This document shows positions 12,052-21,748 of a stretch of 64,000 bases of DNA, piece by piece. Origin of the DNA: Petrolisthes cinctipes. Lineage: Eukaryota; Arthropoda; Malacostraca; Decapoda; Porcellanidae. Within the stretch, counting starts at the first letter, position 1; the number at the start of each line of letters is the position of its first letter. Under the pieces are notes generated by a model that worked only from the letters and a program-made list of their open reading frames with translations, was not told the DNA's origin and did not search any database. The stretch is from positions 2,788,501 to 2,852,500 of the forward strand of contig JAWQEG010000082.1 in NCBI GenBank assembly GCA_033782935.1, read 5' to 3'. The position numbers were made by a program, and so were the translations under genes.

Positions 12052-12430
12052 TCAGTCCTCATCACTGTCGAGGAACAATTCATCCTCGTCATCGCTATTG
12101 ATATTTATGATGACGGGATCTACACGATTATGCACATTATCTGAAGACCAGTACTCATCCTCGAATGCCCTGGCCCGTCTCACTGCACCTTCCCAAACTT
12201 CCTTTGTTGCCTTTCTCTTCGCTTTTTCTATCCTGGTCTGCAATTCTGTCCGGGTGAACCTTTGCAACGAGCAACGCACAATTCGTTTCATGGATCCCTA
12301 CACCTGCTCTATTGCGTTGAGCTCAGGATGAGTAGGTGGCAGCCGGACGACCTCATGACCCCACGAACGAATGATGTCATCAATTTTGTATTGTGTTTGC
12401 GGCCGGTTCTGTTTTCAGAGTTGTACCATC
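12052..12430 (-). pseudogene. C-terminal remnant of an IS630/Tc1-like transposase
   Basis: Read on the minus strand, the segment has NRPQTQYKIDDIIRSWGHE, then LPPTHPELNAIEQ, the catalytic C-terminal motif of DDE transposases (the Glu after NAI). A TAG replaces the residue after EQV, then the frame continues as GSMKRIVRC and ends in an acidic tail (SDDEDELFLDSDED). Acidic tails after a helical EDEYW region are typical of one arthropod TcMar branch. The N-terminal DNA-binding domain and the first catalytic residues are missing, so it cannot act. Confidence 0.75.
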
Positions 12431-12530
12431 CGTCTCCCTAGACCAAAGGTATACAAGTGCTGATGCTGCAGCTGACACCACGTACTGTACACTTATGATC
12501 CATAGTCTCGTGCACTTTAGAATCTCCTGA

Positions 12531-12690
12531 GGTGACGAACATGCCCTTTTGGCTGGGAGCTGCGAGAGTTGTGAGGCTCAACTCAGAAACATTAGAACCC
12601 TTCTTTTCGGGAGGTGCGAGACTTCAGGGGCTGTGAAGTGAAGCATCGGAACTCTCACATCTCCCTGCCAAAAGGGCACGTTACTCACAC
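12531..12690. repeat. Foldback inside the TIR transposon
   Basis: 12541-12570 and 12650-12679 are imperfect reverse complements (26 of 30 by eye, around GCCCTTTTGGC). The intervening sequence also carries a related GGGAGNTGCGAGA motif in direct orientation. It may be a small MITE inside the larger element. Confidence 0.55.
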
Positions 12691-12972
12691 GCAGGGGAGG
12701 GTGGAAGACACGAGAGGTGAGGAAGGAGGGATGGAATGGTATGGGGTCTGGACGTCGTTCGAATGTGTACGTTAGTCATGCCGACTCATCTGGCTTCAAC
12801 TTAAAACACTAAGAGTAAACGCCGTAATAAACAACATTAATAATTGCAAAACCCAACTCAAAATTAGGCTGGGGTGTGTTGTACACTGTGCCAAAGTACC
12901 AATCCTATTAAACAATTACTTTGGCTGAAAATCGCGAAAAACCGTGATTCGCGGGGCCTGAAATGCATAGTA

Positions 12973-15163
12973 GTGTCAAAATGGGGCGACACTCTAACTT
13001 CACATTCAGGATACGAACTTTATGCCAACCTACAAGAAAATCCACTATACCAATTTGTTGAATCTCCAACCCGTGGCATTAACGTACTCGACCTTGTACT
13101 TGCAACTAAAGAGGATTTGATTGAGAACCTGGATGTTTTAGTGATCACTGTAGTATTACCTTCAATCTAAAGATAAACACTAGTAAACCAAACAACAGCA
13201 ATGAGAAAGTCCTAAATTACAAAAGAGCTAATTTTTGTAAGCTCCAAGCATTAATAAAGGATATCGATTGGAACTCTTTACTCACCATTATTGATATAAA
13301 CAAGGAATGGGAAAGTTTTACAACCACCTACCAAAATGTAGTTAAGGAGTGCATACCAACCAAAAAACGACGTTCATTGACCAGCTATAAACCAAAATGG
13401 TGGAGTAAAGATATTGCAGACTGTCTATTTGCGAAAAAAAACTGCGTATGACAGACTAAAATTCTCAAATAGTAATGACAAACGAGTAAAGTTCATAGAT
13501 CTACGACGCAAAGTCAAGAAACTAATTAAGCAAAGCAAAAAGGCCCTAGAGTTACAAATTGCAAATCAAAGTAAGGCAAACCCTAAAGAATTTTACAGTT
13601 ACATCTGACAAAAGAAAGTAGTTACCTCATCTATTGGGCCACTAGTTAACGAAAACGGAGAATACACTGATAACGAAGTCCAAATGAGCAGTGCCCTCAA
13701 CACTTTTTGCTTCAGTTTTTACATCCGAAGACCTTAATGATATCCCCACTGCAGTACCACTGAATAAGAAAATTTCTGAGACACTAACTAATATCAGCGT
13801 AACATAGGGAGAAGTTTTGAAATGTCTATATAAACTAAAGAAAAAAAAGTCACCAGGACCTGATGCTATCTCACCTAGAGTACTTAAAGAAGCAAAAAAT
13901 GAATTTTCCAAACCACTCACGATGATCTTCAATCAATCCCTGCAAACTGGGACTATGCCTACTATTTGGAAACTTGCTAACGTAACCCCAATCTTTAAGA
14001 AAGTTAGTAAGTCGTTGCCCGGCATCTATTGGCCAATAAGCTTAACCTCAGTCATATGTAAATTACTAGAAAACTCATAAGAGACAGACTCGTAAATCAT
14101 CTAGAAAATAATAATATAATCAGAGATACCCAACACGGCTTCCGTAACAAACTCTCCTGCTTAACAAATCTACTAGATTTTCTTCACGATATTATAAACA
14201 AATATGATGAAACTAAGGCAGTAGATATTATTTACCTCGATTTCCAGAAGGCCTTCGACAAAGTTCTGCACCAACGTTTATTAATGAAACTAAAAACACA
14301 TGGAATTAATGGCAATTTACTATCATGGATAGAAAATTGGCTCAGCCAGAGAAAACAAAGAGTGGTTATAAATGGTAAAGCATCGGATTGGTCCAAGATA
14401 ACTAGTGGTGTTCCACAAGGATCAGTGCTGGGACCGGTACTGTTTCTAATTAACATCAGTGATATAGATGAAGGCCTCACCTGTACAGTCTCAAAGTTTG
14501 CAGATGACACAAAAATAGCAAATACTCTCCTTTCAGACGAACATATTGTAGATATGCAAAATAATGTGAATAAGCTTTCCCAATGGGCCAAAACGTGGCA
14601 AATGAGTTGCAACACTGATAAATGTAAAGTACTTCATATCGGGAATCATAATAGGGGAGCGAAGTATTCAATGAATGGCACCCAAATAAAGAGTGTAGAC
14701 TCAGAAACCAATTTGGGGGTAACAATATCAAATAACTTAAAGCCTAGCCAGCAATGTACTGCAGTCGTCAAAAAGGCAAATAAAATAATTGGTTTCATTG
14801 GCAGGTCATTTGAACAAAAATCCAAAGATGTAATTCTCACCCTTTATAATTCCTTAGTCCGTCCGATTCAGGAATATTGCGTACAATCTTGGTGCCCTTA
14901 CTATCAAAAAGATATAGACAAACTTGAAAGAGTTCAATGAAGAGTTACAAAAATTATCCCTGGTCTAAGAAACAAATCATACGAAAAACGACTTAAAGAA
15001 CTAAAACTATTTCCATCGGTAAATCCTTCAACTCGCAAGAGTGCTTTCAACAGTCCTCTGCCCACACGCACTAGTCTTGTTCGTATGATGCAGGGAGTTG
15101 TTGACCACCCCGGGTCTTGCATGTTTTGGTGTCCACCATTTCTGGCGCCATAGCAATTTTTTT
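12973..15163 (+). pseudogene. LINE E endonuclease end and reverse transcriptase, frameshifted
   Basis: Coding resumes with KWGDTLTSHSGYELYANL and LDLVLATKEDLIENL, shifts frame near 13143 (DHCSITFNLKIN), again at an A-run near 13434, and has stops near 13606 and 13734-13805. RT motifs follow: SPGPDAISPRVLKEA, LANVTPIFKK, DFQKAFDKV (in another frame near 14230), SGVPQGSVLGPVLF and the FADD catalytic box (about 14503). The conserved SLVRPIQEYCVQSWCPYY and LERVQ stretch ends at a TGA at 14938-14940; matching residues (KIIPGLRNKSYEKRLKELKLF) follow it. The protein end is scrambled after about 15015. Confidence 0.85.
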
Positions 15164-15410
15164 TTCATAGCATACGAACCTTCCTTCTGTCATATATAAA
15201 TTCCATGCTAGTTTTCCATACTACATGGTATCTTTTCCTTTCCTGCCAGCTAAGGCTGGAGGGAGTGGTGGGTGGGGAGGAGCCTTCTTCTATACTATAC
15301 TTTTCCTTACCCTTGTAGGTTAGATAGAATAACAAACTCAGACAGCCTCGATAGGACCAGTATGCCTGTTGCTGTTTGAATGTCCTTTGTAAAAAAAAAA
15401 AAATACACAC

Positions 15411-15519
15411 ACAATCTCTCTCTCTCTCTCTCTCTCTTGCAGCCCATTTAACTCTCACTCTATGTATGTATCTGTTACAGTCCATTTAATACTCACCCTT
15501 GGTATGTATATGTACTGTA
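15411..15519. repeat. (CT)n and TATGTATC minisatellite hosting the mariner-like element
   Basis: A (CT)n tract is followed by two units of 'CCATTTAA(C/T)(T/A)CTCAC...TATGTAT'. The same unit resumes at 17932-17951 and 18111-18165, so the intervening transposon and MITE were inserted into it. Confidence 0.75.
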
Positions 15520-15573
15520 CAAGGTGATGCAAAAGAAAAGTTACCCATCATAGAACAACCTAAGGGAAAATAA

Positions 15574-15912
15574 GTTGCATATGTGGTGGTAATATTGCAC
15601 TAGAATATGTTAGCCAAAGGAATGTGGGGGATGCTAGGAAAGGTTGCATATGTGGTGGTAATAATACACTAGAATATGTTAGCCAAAGGTACGTAGGGGT
15701 TGCTAGGAAAGGTTGCATATGTGGCTGTATTATTACACTAGAATATGTTAGCCAAAGGTAGGTAAGGGATGCTGGGAAAGGTTGCATATGTGGTGGTAAT
15801 AATACACTTGAATATGTTAGCCAAAGGTAGGTAGGGGATGCTGGGAAAGGTTGCATATGTGGTGGTGGTAAAATGACACTAGAATATGTTAGCCAAAGGT
15901 AGGTAGGTGGTG
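15574..15912. repeat. 69-bp tandem repeat, five copies
   Basis: GTTGCATATG recurs at 15574, 15643, 15712, 15781 and 15850, an exact 69-bp period. As 69 is divisible by three, the minus strand keeps a 98-codon frame of 23-residue repeats (MQPFPASPTYLWLTYSSV...). This is probably a by-product; I do not claim a protein. Confidence 0.9.
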
Positions 15913-16470
15913 CTGGACTGCCTAGGCCTGCCTAAAGGGGGTGCTGAGGTTGTAAAAGGTTAAGAAACGCTGCTCTAAGGAGTGTTTTGTTCTCAGCTGA
16001 AGCAAGATGGTGTTTTTCCAAGTGCAACGTGTCAACACGGTCATATACACAAGTTAATATCCTGATACCTCCAATATCAAGAAGATGACAATTTCAAGAC
16101 TGGTTGACCGTTTTCATGAGACTGTAGGTGTGTATGTAGTAGCCGGACCTGAGAGTCAAATGCAAGATTTGAAAGCTACACCAATGGAGTACTCCTTTGG
16201 CTCACGCGGTAGAGTTACGGCCTGAGATTACTCTGGTCCGGGGTACGACAAGAATTTAAATGGATCAATTTCTGGGTCTGACTTGGTTGATTGATCTCCC
16301 ACGTTACATGTACGACACTGCAGGAAACCAAGTGGACGACCATCTGTGTTGACTAATGAAAAGATTGAAGATGTGAAGGAACGGTTACAAAAATCTCTCA
16401 GAAAATGTCTCAGAAAACTTGCATCACAGACACAAATGTCATACTCTAGTCACAATCTAGTGTACAGAAA

Positions 16471-16622
16471 ACTGCAAAGAAATTATACCTGCGCAGCCAT
16501 ATTGCATTTGTGTGGTTCAAGAACTACAAAGAAATTATACCTGCAGCCATATTGCATTTGTGTGGTTCAAGAACTGCAAAGAATTTATACCTGCAGCCAT
16601 ATTGGATTTGTGTGGTTTAAGA
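16471..16622. repeat. About 50-bp tandem repeat, three copies in the transposase
   Basis: Units start at 16471, 16523 and 16573 (ACTGCAAAGAAATTATACC...). They duplicate the VVQEL segment of the transposase. Confidence 0.9.
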
Positions 16623-16733
16623 ACTGTGACAACCAGACTTGGTATATCGTTTACAGTATTGCAGGTGGTTTCCAAGATTTGTTAAGGAACATGGAGTTGG
16701 TGTGTTTGATAATGTTTTCTTTATTGATGAAAC

Positions 16734-17130
16734 ATGGTTCTACCTTAGCGGGTATGTTAACGCATAACAGTAGAATGTGGTGTAGTGAATGAAGTATGGT
16801 TCTACCTTAACGGGTATGTTAACACATAATAGTAGGATGTGGTGTAGTGAATGAAATATGGTTCTACCTTAAGGGGACAGTACACTTTTGATATACTGGA
16901 CTAACTTGATTCCTCCAAAGTATGTCAGGAAACAGGACCAGATTAAGAGAAATAATGGTGTCCTGTTGCTTGGAATATCTTGGAGGAATCAGTTACTCCA
17001 GATTTACCAACACTGTACTACCCCCTTAATGGGTATGTTAACACATAATAGTAGGATGTGGTGTAGTGAATTAAGTATGGTTCTACCTTAACGGGTATGT
17101 TAACACATAATAGTAGGATGTGGTGTAGTG
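16734..17130. repeat. 62-bp tandem repeat duplicating the first catalytic Asp segment
   Basis: ATGGTTCTACCTTA starts at 16734, 16796, 16858 and 17077. Subtracting the 157 bp added by the MITE puts the last at 16920, an exact 62-bp period. Each unit derives from the transposase segment ETWFYLSGYVN..NSRMWCSE. A period not divisible by three breaks the frame. Confidence 0.9.
16869..17029 (+). mobile_element. TTAA MITE (MITE-Q) inside the 62-bp repeat
   Basis: 161 bp including TTAA at both ends, with GGGG/CCCCC termini and a near-palindromic interior (GATTCCTCCAAAGTATG against TTGGAGGAATCAG). TTAA target duplication is typical of the piggyBac superfamily; no transposase is encoded. Neighbouring 62-bp units carry the unoccupied CTACCTTAACGGGTATG site. 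Confidence 0.9.
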
Positions 17131-17238
17131 AAAATTCACATATGTTTCATGGAAAACCTTTCCATCCTCAAAAAATTGGAGTATGGTGTGCTGTAAGTCG
17201 CCGACGTGTGGTGGGTCCATTTTACTTTGTTTCAACAA

Positions 17239-17448
17239 TTAATGGTGATGAATACCGGGATATAATGACACAGTTAATGGTGAAGTATACTGAGATATAA
17301 TGACACAGTTAATGGTGATGTATACCGGGATATAATGACACAGATAATGGTGATGTATACTGAGATATAATGACACAGTTAATGGTGATGTATACTGAGA
17401 TATAATGACACAGTTAATGGTGATATATACCGGGATATAATGACACAG
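17239..17448. repeat. 35-bp tandem repeat, six copies in the transposase
   Basis: Units start at 17239, 17274, 17309, 17344, 17379 and 17414. They duplicate the INGDEYRDI segment with an exact 35-bp period. Confidence 0.92.
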
Positions 17449-17951
17449 TTCATCACATTTCTTAATGAGGATGAACATTACTGTTAGTTTCAGTAACACA
17501 GTGCCACAAGCCACACGTCACAACAAACTATGACATTCCTGAGTGAGTTTTTCGCTGACCGATGCGTTCTCCAAGATTGCCAAACCTTACATTTCTCGAT
17601 TACTTTCTATGGAGTCACCTGCAAGGCGTGGTCTGTCAGACTAACCTATACACATTAGACGAACTGAAAGCTGACATTGAAACTACAATTGTAAACATTA
17701 CTATAGCAACCCTACACAAAGTCTCTGCTAACATGGTAAAAAGAGTACATGCTTGCATTAATTAAAATGGATCACACATTGAACATATGCTGTGAATATG
17801 ATCTGATATTACTTCTTAAACACTGTAAATAAGTTCTGTATTTCAAGTCTTAAATACATATGTACAGCATACAATATACATGTAATAAATATAATATGTT
17901 TTCTGGATAACGTTACTTTTGAATCACCCTGTATGTATCTGTTCCATCCGT

Positions 17952-18112
17952 TTAAGGGGGAAATTTTGTGATGGTAAATCTGGAGCAACTGAATCCTCCA
18001 AACTATTCCAAGCAACAGAACACCATTATTTTTACTCTTCTGGTCCTGTTTCTTGGCATACTTTGGAGGAATTAAGTCACTCCAATGTAACAAAAGAGAA
18101 TTACCCCATTAA
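17952..18112 (-). mobile_element. MITE-Q, reverse orientation
   Basis: 161 bp between TTAA and TTAA, closely matching the reverse complement of 16869-17029. It sits in the TATGTATC minisatellite at a site present unoccupied in other units (CCATTTAACTCTCAC). Confidence 0.88.
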
Positions 18113-18120
18113 CTCTCACC

Positions 18121-18399
18121 CTATGTATGTATGTATGTATGTATATGTTCCATCCATTTAACAAGGTTGGTTTACCTCCTTCTCTCCATCCTTCCTTTCA
18201 TTCCATCCCTCCATCCTTCCTTTCATTCCTCCATCCCTCACTCCTTTACATATACCTCTCTCTCTCCTCCTCTCGCTCCATCCCTACAAACCTCCCTCTC
18301 TCCTTCCTTCCATCCCTCAATCACTCCTTCCCTACATACCTCTCTCTCTCTCTCTCTCTCTCCTTCCTTTCATTCCTCCATCCCTCACTCCCCCTTTCC

Positions 18400-18430
<31 letters not shown>

Positions 18431-18525
18431 CTCCCCTCTCTCCTTCCTTCCATCCCTCCATCACTCCTTCCCTACATACCTCTCTCTCTCTCTCCTTCCC
18501 TCCCTTCTTCCTTCTCATATAATAT
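18121..18525. repeat. (TATG)n then pyrimidine-rich tract
   Basis: (TATG)n is followed by 18170-18525 of CATCCTTCC, CATTCCTCC and (CT)n repeats on one strand. Overlapping Ser/Leu/Pro-rich frames here are artefacts of the pyrimidine bias. Confidence 0.92.
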
Positions 18526-18988
18526 TTTGAATACCATTGTGTTTAGGGATTAGGCAGACGGATGAAGGAATGATTGGATGAATAGATTGGTAGATGGAAT
18601 CTTTATTAATAAAAGCGAATGTGTGTGTGTGTGTGTGTGTGTGTGTATGATATTGGTTGGGACTACAATAACGGTGATAATAATAATAATACTGGTAACT
18701 AAAGCACTAGACCGGTCGCATACCTCTACAAACACCAGATATAGTTATTTTCTATCTATCTATCTATCTATCTATACAGGGTGTATCACGACGTATAGCA
18801 ATAACTTACATCAGAGATATATAATTTCATTCAGAGTATATTGTTTTATAAAGTATACAGTACTGTGTGTGATCTTGGATACAGATGAACATGGTTGCAT
18901 CTTGTTAACAAATGCCATACCGGTATCCCTATAAAGATATACGACGAAATATGATTACAATTTCTTGGTGGGTACGTAAACTCTAGAC
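18526..18988. other. Short microsatellites and unassigned sequence
   Basis: Contains a (TG)n run near 18619-18646, (AAT)n near 18680 and (TATC)n near 18750-18776. CAGGGTGTATCACGACG at 18778 resembles one end of a mariner-type element, but no second end was found. Confidence 0.5.
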
Positions 18989-19573
18989 CAGTGGTTCTCA
19001 AACTGGGGGCCACGCACGGCAAGAATTTAGGAGGGCCACGGCGGGGTATTATGAATTGTACGTTTAATTAAATTGTTGGATATCTGAATTAAATAAAACG
19101 AGTGCCGGCATTACTTATTCTGACTTGGCCGAAGAATTATCATAGTGTTTAATCATCACGACCATATTTTTTATATTTACTTACTATGGTGGTATTTCTT
19201 TTTAATATTAAAGGATAATTTAAGTGTTAAGATTTCACTGATCCAGTCCTTCTCTGTGAAAGTGGCACAGGACTGCTGAGCTACTGAACTGACATGTTCA
19301 GTACGTGTGTGTATTTGATGACTTTACAAGCAGTGACTGGACTGAATTATCTCAGTCTGGCTTGGGATATCATGCACCAAACATGTGAGTGTATTGTCTT
19401 CAAGAAACATACAAGTTTTGAGCTTCATTGAACCATAATTCATTATGCTCCATAATTAGTCTTACTTATTTAGTTTCATAATTCATGTGGTCGCTGCTTT
19501 AAATAACGGGGGCCACGAGATTATTGAAAATTCCTCAAGGGGGGAACAGAGTGAAAAAGATTAATAACTACTG
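18989..19573. mobile_element. Non-autonomous hAT element
   Basis: It begins CAGTGGTTCTCAAACTGGGGGCCACG, the classic hAT terminus, and ends in the degenerate complement ...AATAACTACTG. The flanking 8-mers CTCTAGAC (18981-18988) and ATCTATAC (19574-19581) agree at 6 of 8 positions, as expected of an aged 8-bp hAT target duplication. No transposase frame is present. Confidence 0.8.
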
Positions 19574-19693
19574 ATCTATACCTACCCAATACAATGCTAC
19601 CTGCCAGCAGCAACATATTTCCTACATTTCCTCGAATTTTTTCTCATACAGGCCTGAAATTATCCTTCTGTACTGAAAAAATGATTCCATGTA

Positions 19694-19903
19694 CAGCCAC
19701 AATCAAATATCCACCGACACTTTCCTTCCATTGTAGTAAATATCTTGGTAATGAAGAACAGCACGTGTATGATATTGCAGCACCTCATAATAATAATTGA
19801 GGGGGTTGAATTGACATAAGGTGTTGTATGATTATATTTTTATATGATACTGATTTATTGGCACGATGAAATGAGAGTTTCGGTGGTTATTTGATTGTGG
19901 TTG
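19694..19903 (+). mobile_element. MITE-T, TA-flanked MITE, copy 1
   Basis: 210 bp with about 40-bp inverted repeats beginning CAGCCACAATCAAATA and TA on both sides (19692-19693, 19904-19905). The centre is AT-rich with ACACGTGTATGATATTGCAGCACC. TA targets suggest mobilisation by a Tc1/mariner-type transposase. Confidence 0.88.
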
Positions 19904-20208
19904 TACATAGAACATCACAAAAACATTGCAATTGCGATATAAATTATTAAGACGAAGTAAAGTAGGCCTCTTTGCTCCGATAGTCCTTTAGGCCCAGACA
20001 ACTAGCACCGTCCACCCGCCTTCCTTCCCTCTCAATACAATGCAATGCAGTCGTCAAATTACAACACAAGAATTACAGCTTTGCATGACTTAGATATTAA
20101 ACGAATCAATTAGACTATGTAAAGTTTTTTCATAAGACTTGCTTGTATTGTTAGGATATGATATTTTGATATAGAGTTACAGTATATAAAGTAATAATAA
20201 TACTGGTA
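19904..20208. other. No recognised feature
   Basis: AT-rich spacer between two MITE-T copies. No gene or repeat was recognised. Confidence 0.45.
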
Positions 20209-20407
20209 CAGCCACAATCAACTAACCACCGACACTTTCCTTCCATCATGCAAATAAATCAGTATCATTTCATAATATAATCATACAACAACACCTTATG
20301 TCAACTCATCCCCTTCAATTAATTATTATTATTATGTGGTGCTGGAAAATCATACACGTGTTGTTCTTTATTACCAAGATATTTACTACGATGGAAGGAA
20401 AGTGTTG

Positions 20408-20448
<41 letters not shown>

Positions 20449-20642
20449 GAGGTGCTGGAAAATCATACACGTGTTGTTCTTAATTACCAAGATATTTACT
20501 ACGATGGAAGGAAAGTGTTTGTTATTATTATTAATATTATTATTATTATGAGGTGGTGGAAAATCATACACGTGTTGTTGTTTATTACCAAGATATTTAC
20601 TACGATGGAAGGAAAGTGTTGGTGGATATTTGATTGTGGCTG
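20209..20642 (-). mobile_element. MITE-T copy 2, reverse, with internal triplication
   Basis: The termini match MITE-T and TA flanks are present, but the length is 434 bp rather than about 210. The excess comes from three tandem copies of a 100-115 bp segment (GAGGTGCTGGAAAATCATAC... near 20335, 20448 and 20548) separated by (ATT)n runs of different length. Confidence 0.85.
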
Positions 20643-20750
20643 TACTGTATATACGTTCTCGTCTCCCACTTCCCAGTCTCCCGTCCCACCATTTGTCAAC
20701 AAGTCACAACCTTTTATCTCAGTATCCAATGTATACCGGGTATATCGGTA

Positions 20751-21003
20751 CAGCCACAATCAAATATCCACCTACACTTTCTTTCCATCGTAGTAAATAT
20801 CTTGGTAATAAAGGACAACACGTGTATGATTTTGCAGCACCTCATAATAATAATAATAATAATAACCTTCCATCGTAGTAAATATCTTGATAATTGAGGG
20901 GATTGAGTTGACATAAGGTGTTGTTGTATGATTATATTTTGATATGATACTGATTTATTTGCACGATGGAAGGAAAGTGTCGGTGGTTATTTGATTGTGG
21001 CTG
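20751..21003 (+). mobile_element. MITE-T copy 3
   Basis: 253 bp with clear inverted ends and TA flanks. It carries an internal partial duplication of CCTTCCATCGTAGTAAATATCTTG after an (AAT)n run. It lies 108 bp from copy 2. Confidence 0.88.
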
Positions 21004-21232
21004 TATATCACACACAGTATACATTATAGAACACAACATACTCTAAATAAAACTATATATATCTGAGGGGTATTGCCTGTAATGATGTGGACAATAATTT
21101 AAGGGTTTTGGCGCCCCTTCGGCCCCAGCCACTAGCTTATATTTCTTCAACTGTCCCTCCTTTCTTCCTATTTCATTCTTGCTTGCTGTCACACCTCTCT
21201 ATCACCTTTTCCTGGTGCTAAATGACCTCGCT

Positions 21233-21564
21233 GTCTGTATGTATGTATCCATATCTGTGTGTATGTATGTATATATCTGTATGTGTGTGTGTATGTATCT
21301 ATATATCTGTATGAGTGTATGTTTGAATGTATATCTGTCTGTCTTTGTGTATGTAATCATGTATATATCTATCTGTGTGTATGTATGTATGTATATCTGT
21401 CTGTCTGTGTGTATGTATGTATATATCTGTCTGTCTGTGTGTATGTATCTATATATCTGTGTGTGTGTATGTATGTATCTATATATCTGTGTGTATGTAT
21501 GTATGTATGTATATATCTGTCTGTGTGTGTATGTATGTATATATCTGTCTGTGTGTGTATGTAT
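21233..21564. repeat. TATCTG/TATG minisatellite, left segment
   Basis: Units of TATATCTGTCTGTGTGTATGTATG, about 24-30 bp and variable. The same array reappears at 35071-35111 and 38149-38654, so the 16.6 kb between is inserted DNA. Cys/Val/Tyr-rich frames here are artefacts. Confidence 0.93.
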
Positions 21565-21748
21565 TGTTACGGTTCTGCGAACCTATCTCGTGAAACACCA
21601 AGATCGACACACACACACACACAACTGGACTTTCCCTCGTTCCCTCGTTTAATCTATTCCTCCAATCAACATTTGCCAAAGCGATTCCCCTCTTCACCCC
21701 CCCAAGATTTCGGACGGTATAAAAAGGGAGTCAGCCGGCAGAAAAGTC
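21565..21748 (+). repeat. 5' LTR, upstream piece
   Basis: Matches 34506-34688 apart from one extra CA unit. It contains the TATA box and stops at ...CAGAAAAGTC, where the LINE insert begins. The sequence resumes at 28845 after a repeated AGAAAAGTC. Confidence 0.93.
21718..21725 (+). promoter_or_regulatory. LTR TATA box
   Basis: TATAAAAA followed by a GC-rich stretch; the same box is at 34657-34664 in the 3' LTR. The LINE insertion point is 24 bp downstream, about where transcription would start, so this LTR can no longer drive the gypsy genes directly. Confidence 0.65.

Larger units (their letters stand above)
11294..12970. mobile_element. TIR DNA transposon inserted in the LINE E endonuclease
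   Basis: Terminal inverted repeats of about 125 bp (11294 onward; 12970 backward) begin CTATGCATTTCAGGCCCCGC and are nearly identical. TA dinucleotides flank both ends (11292-11293, 12971-12972), the IS630/Tc1/mariner target duplication. Removing 1679 bp (element plus one TA) rejoins the LINE reading frame exactly. Inside are only a C-terminal transposase remnant on the minus strand, a pyrimidine-rich tract (11500-11640) and a foldback. The class is IS630-like in the wide sense; the exact family is uncertain. Confidence 0.85.
10195..15395 (+). mobile_element. LINE E: CR1-like non-LTR retrotransposon, interrupted
   Basis: A CCTCACC-rich leader is followed by a fused N-terminal domain plus endonuclease, then RT, a 3' UTR with the 'CAGCCTCGATAGGACC...TGTCCTTTGTA' end and an A-tail at 15393. 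The endonuclease is split by the DNA transposon at 11294-12970. There is no RNase H, which fits the CR1/L2 group. Several frameshifts and stops make this an old dead copy. The 5' boundary is approximate. Confidence 0.8.
16010..17764 (+). pseudogene. Mariner-like transposase, decayed and internally duplicated
   Basis: Pieces in order, across frames: KTISRLVDRFHETG-like helix-turn-helix (about 16085-16120); KPSGRPSVLTNEKIEDVKERL linker (about 16325); VVQEL segment, triplicated; FPRFVKEHGVGVFDNVFFID with ETWFYL, which contains the first catalytic Asp (about 16725), partly amplified; HPQKIGVWCAVSRRRVVGP (about 17165); INGDEYRDI, amplified; FQ-HSATSHTSQQT (about 17490), where the second catalytic Asp is replaced by His after a stop; then LDYFLW and TLDELKADIETTI to KRVHACIN, ending at TAA 17762. 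The lost second Asp and many shifts rule out activity. Confidence 0.8.
15520..17931 (+). mobile_element. Mariner-like transposon expanded by four internal tandem repeats
   Basis: The ends CAAGGTGATGCAAAAG... and ...CTTTTGAATCACCCTG are imperfect terminal inverted repeats, each flanked by TA (15518-15519; 17932-17933). The interior holds a decayed mariner-type transposase. Four different segments have each been tandemly duplicated (periods 69, about 50, 62 and 35 bp). Transposons of this type are usually about 1.3 kb; this one is 2.4 kb because of these expansions and an inserted MITE. Confidence 0.8.

Noticed and set aside
15560..15856. 98-residue minus-strand frame of 23-residue repeats as a real repeat protein
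   Set aside because: The 69-bp period is divisible by three, so an open frame is expected by chance; no start context, domain or neighbour supports a gene.
18127..18553. Ser/Leu/Pro-rich overlapping frames
   Set aside because: Pyrimidine-rich low-complexity DNA.
18778..18960. Mariner-type element suggested by CAGGGTGTATCACGACG
   Set aside because: Only one candidate end; no matching inverted end or transposase nearby.
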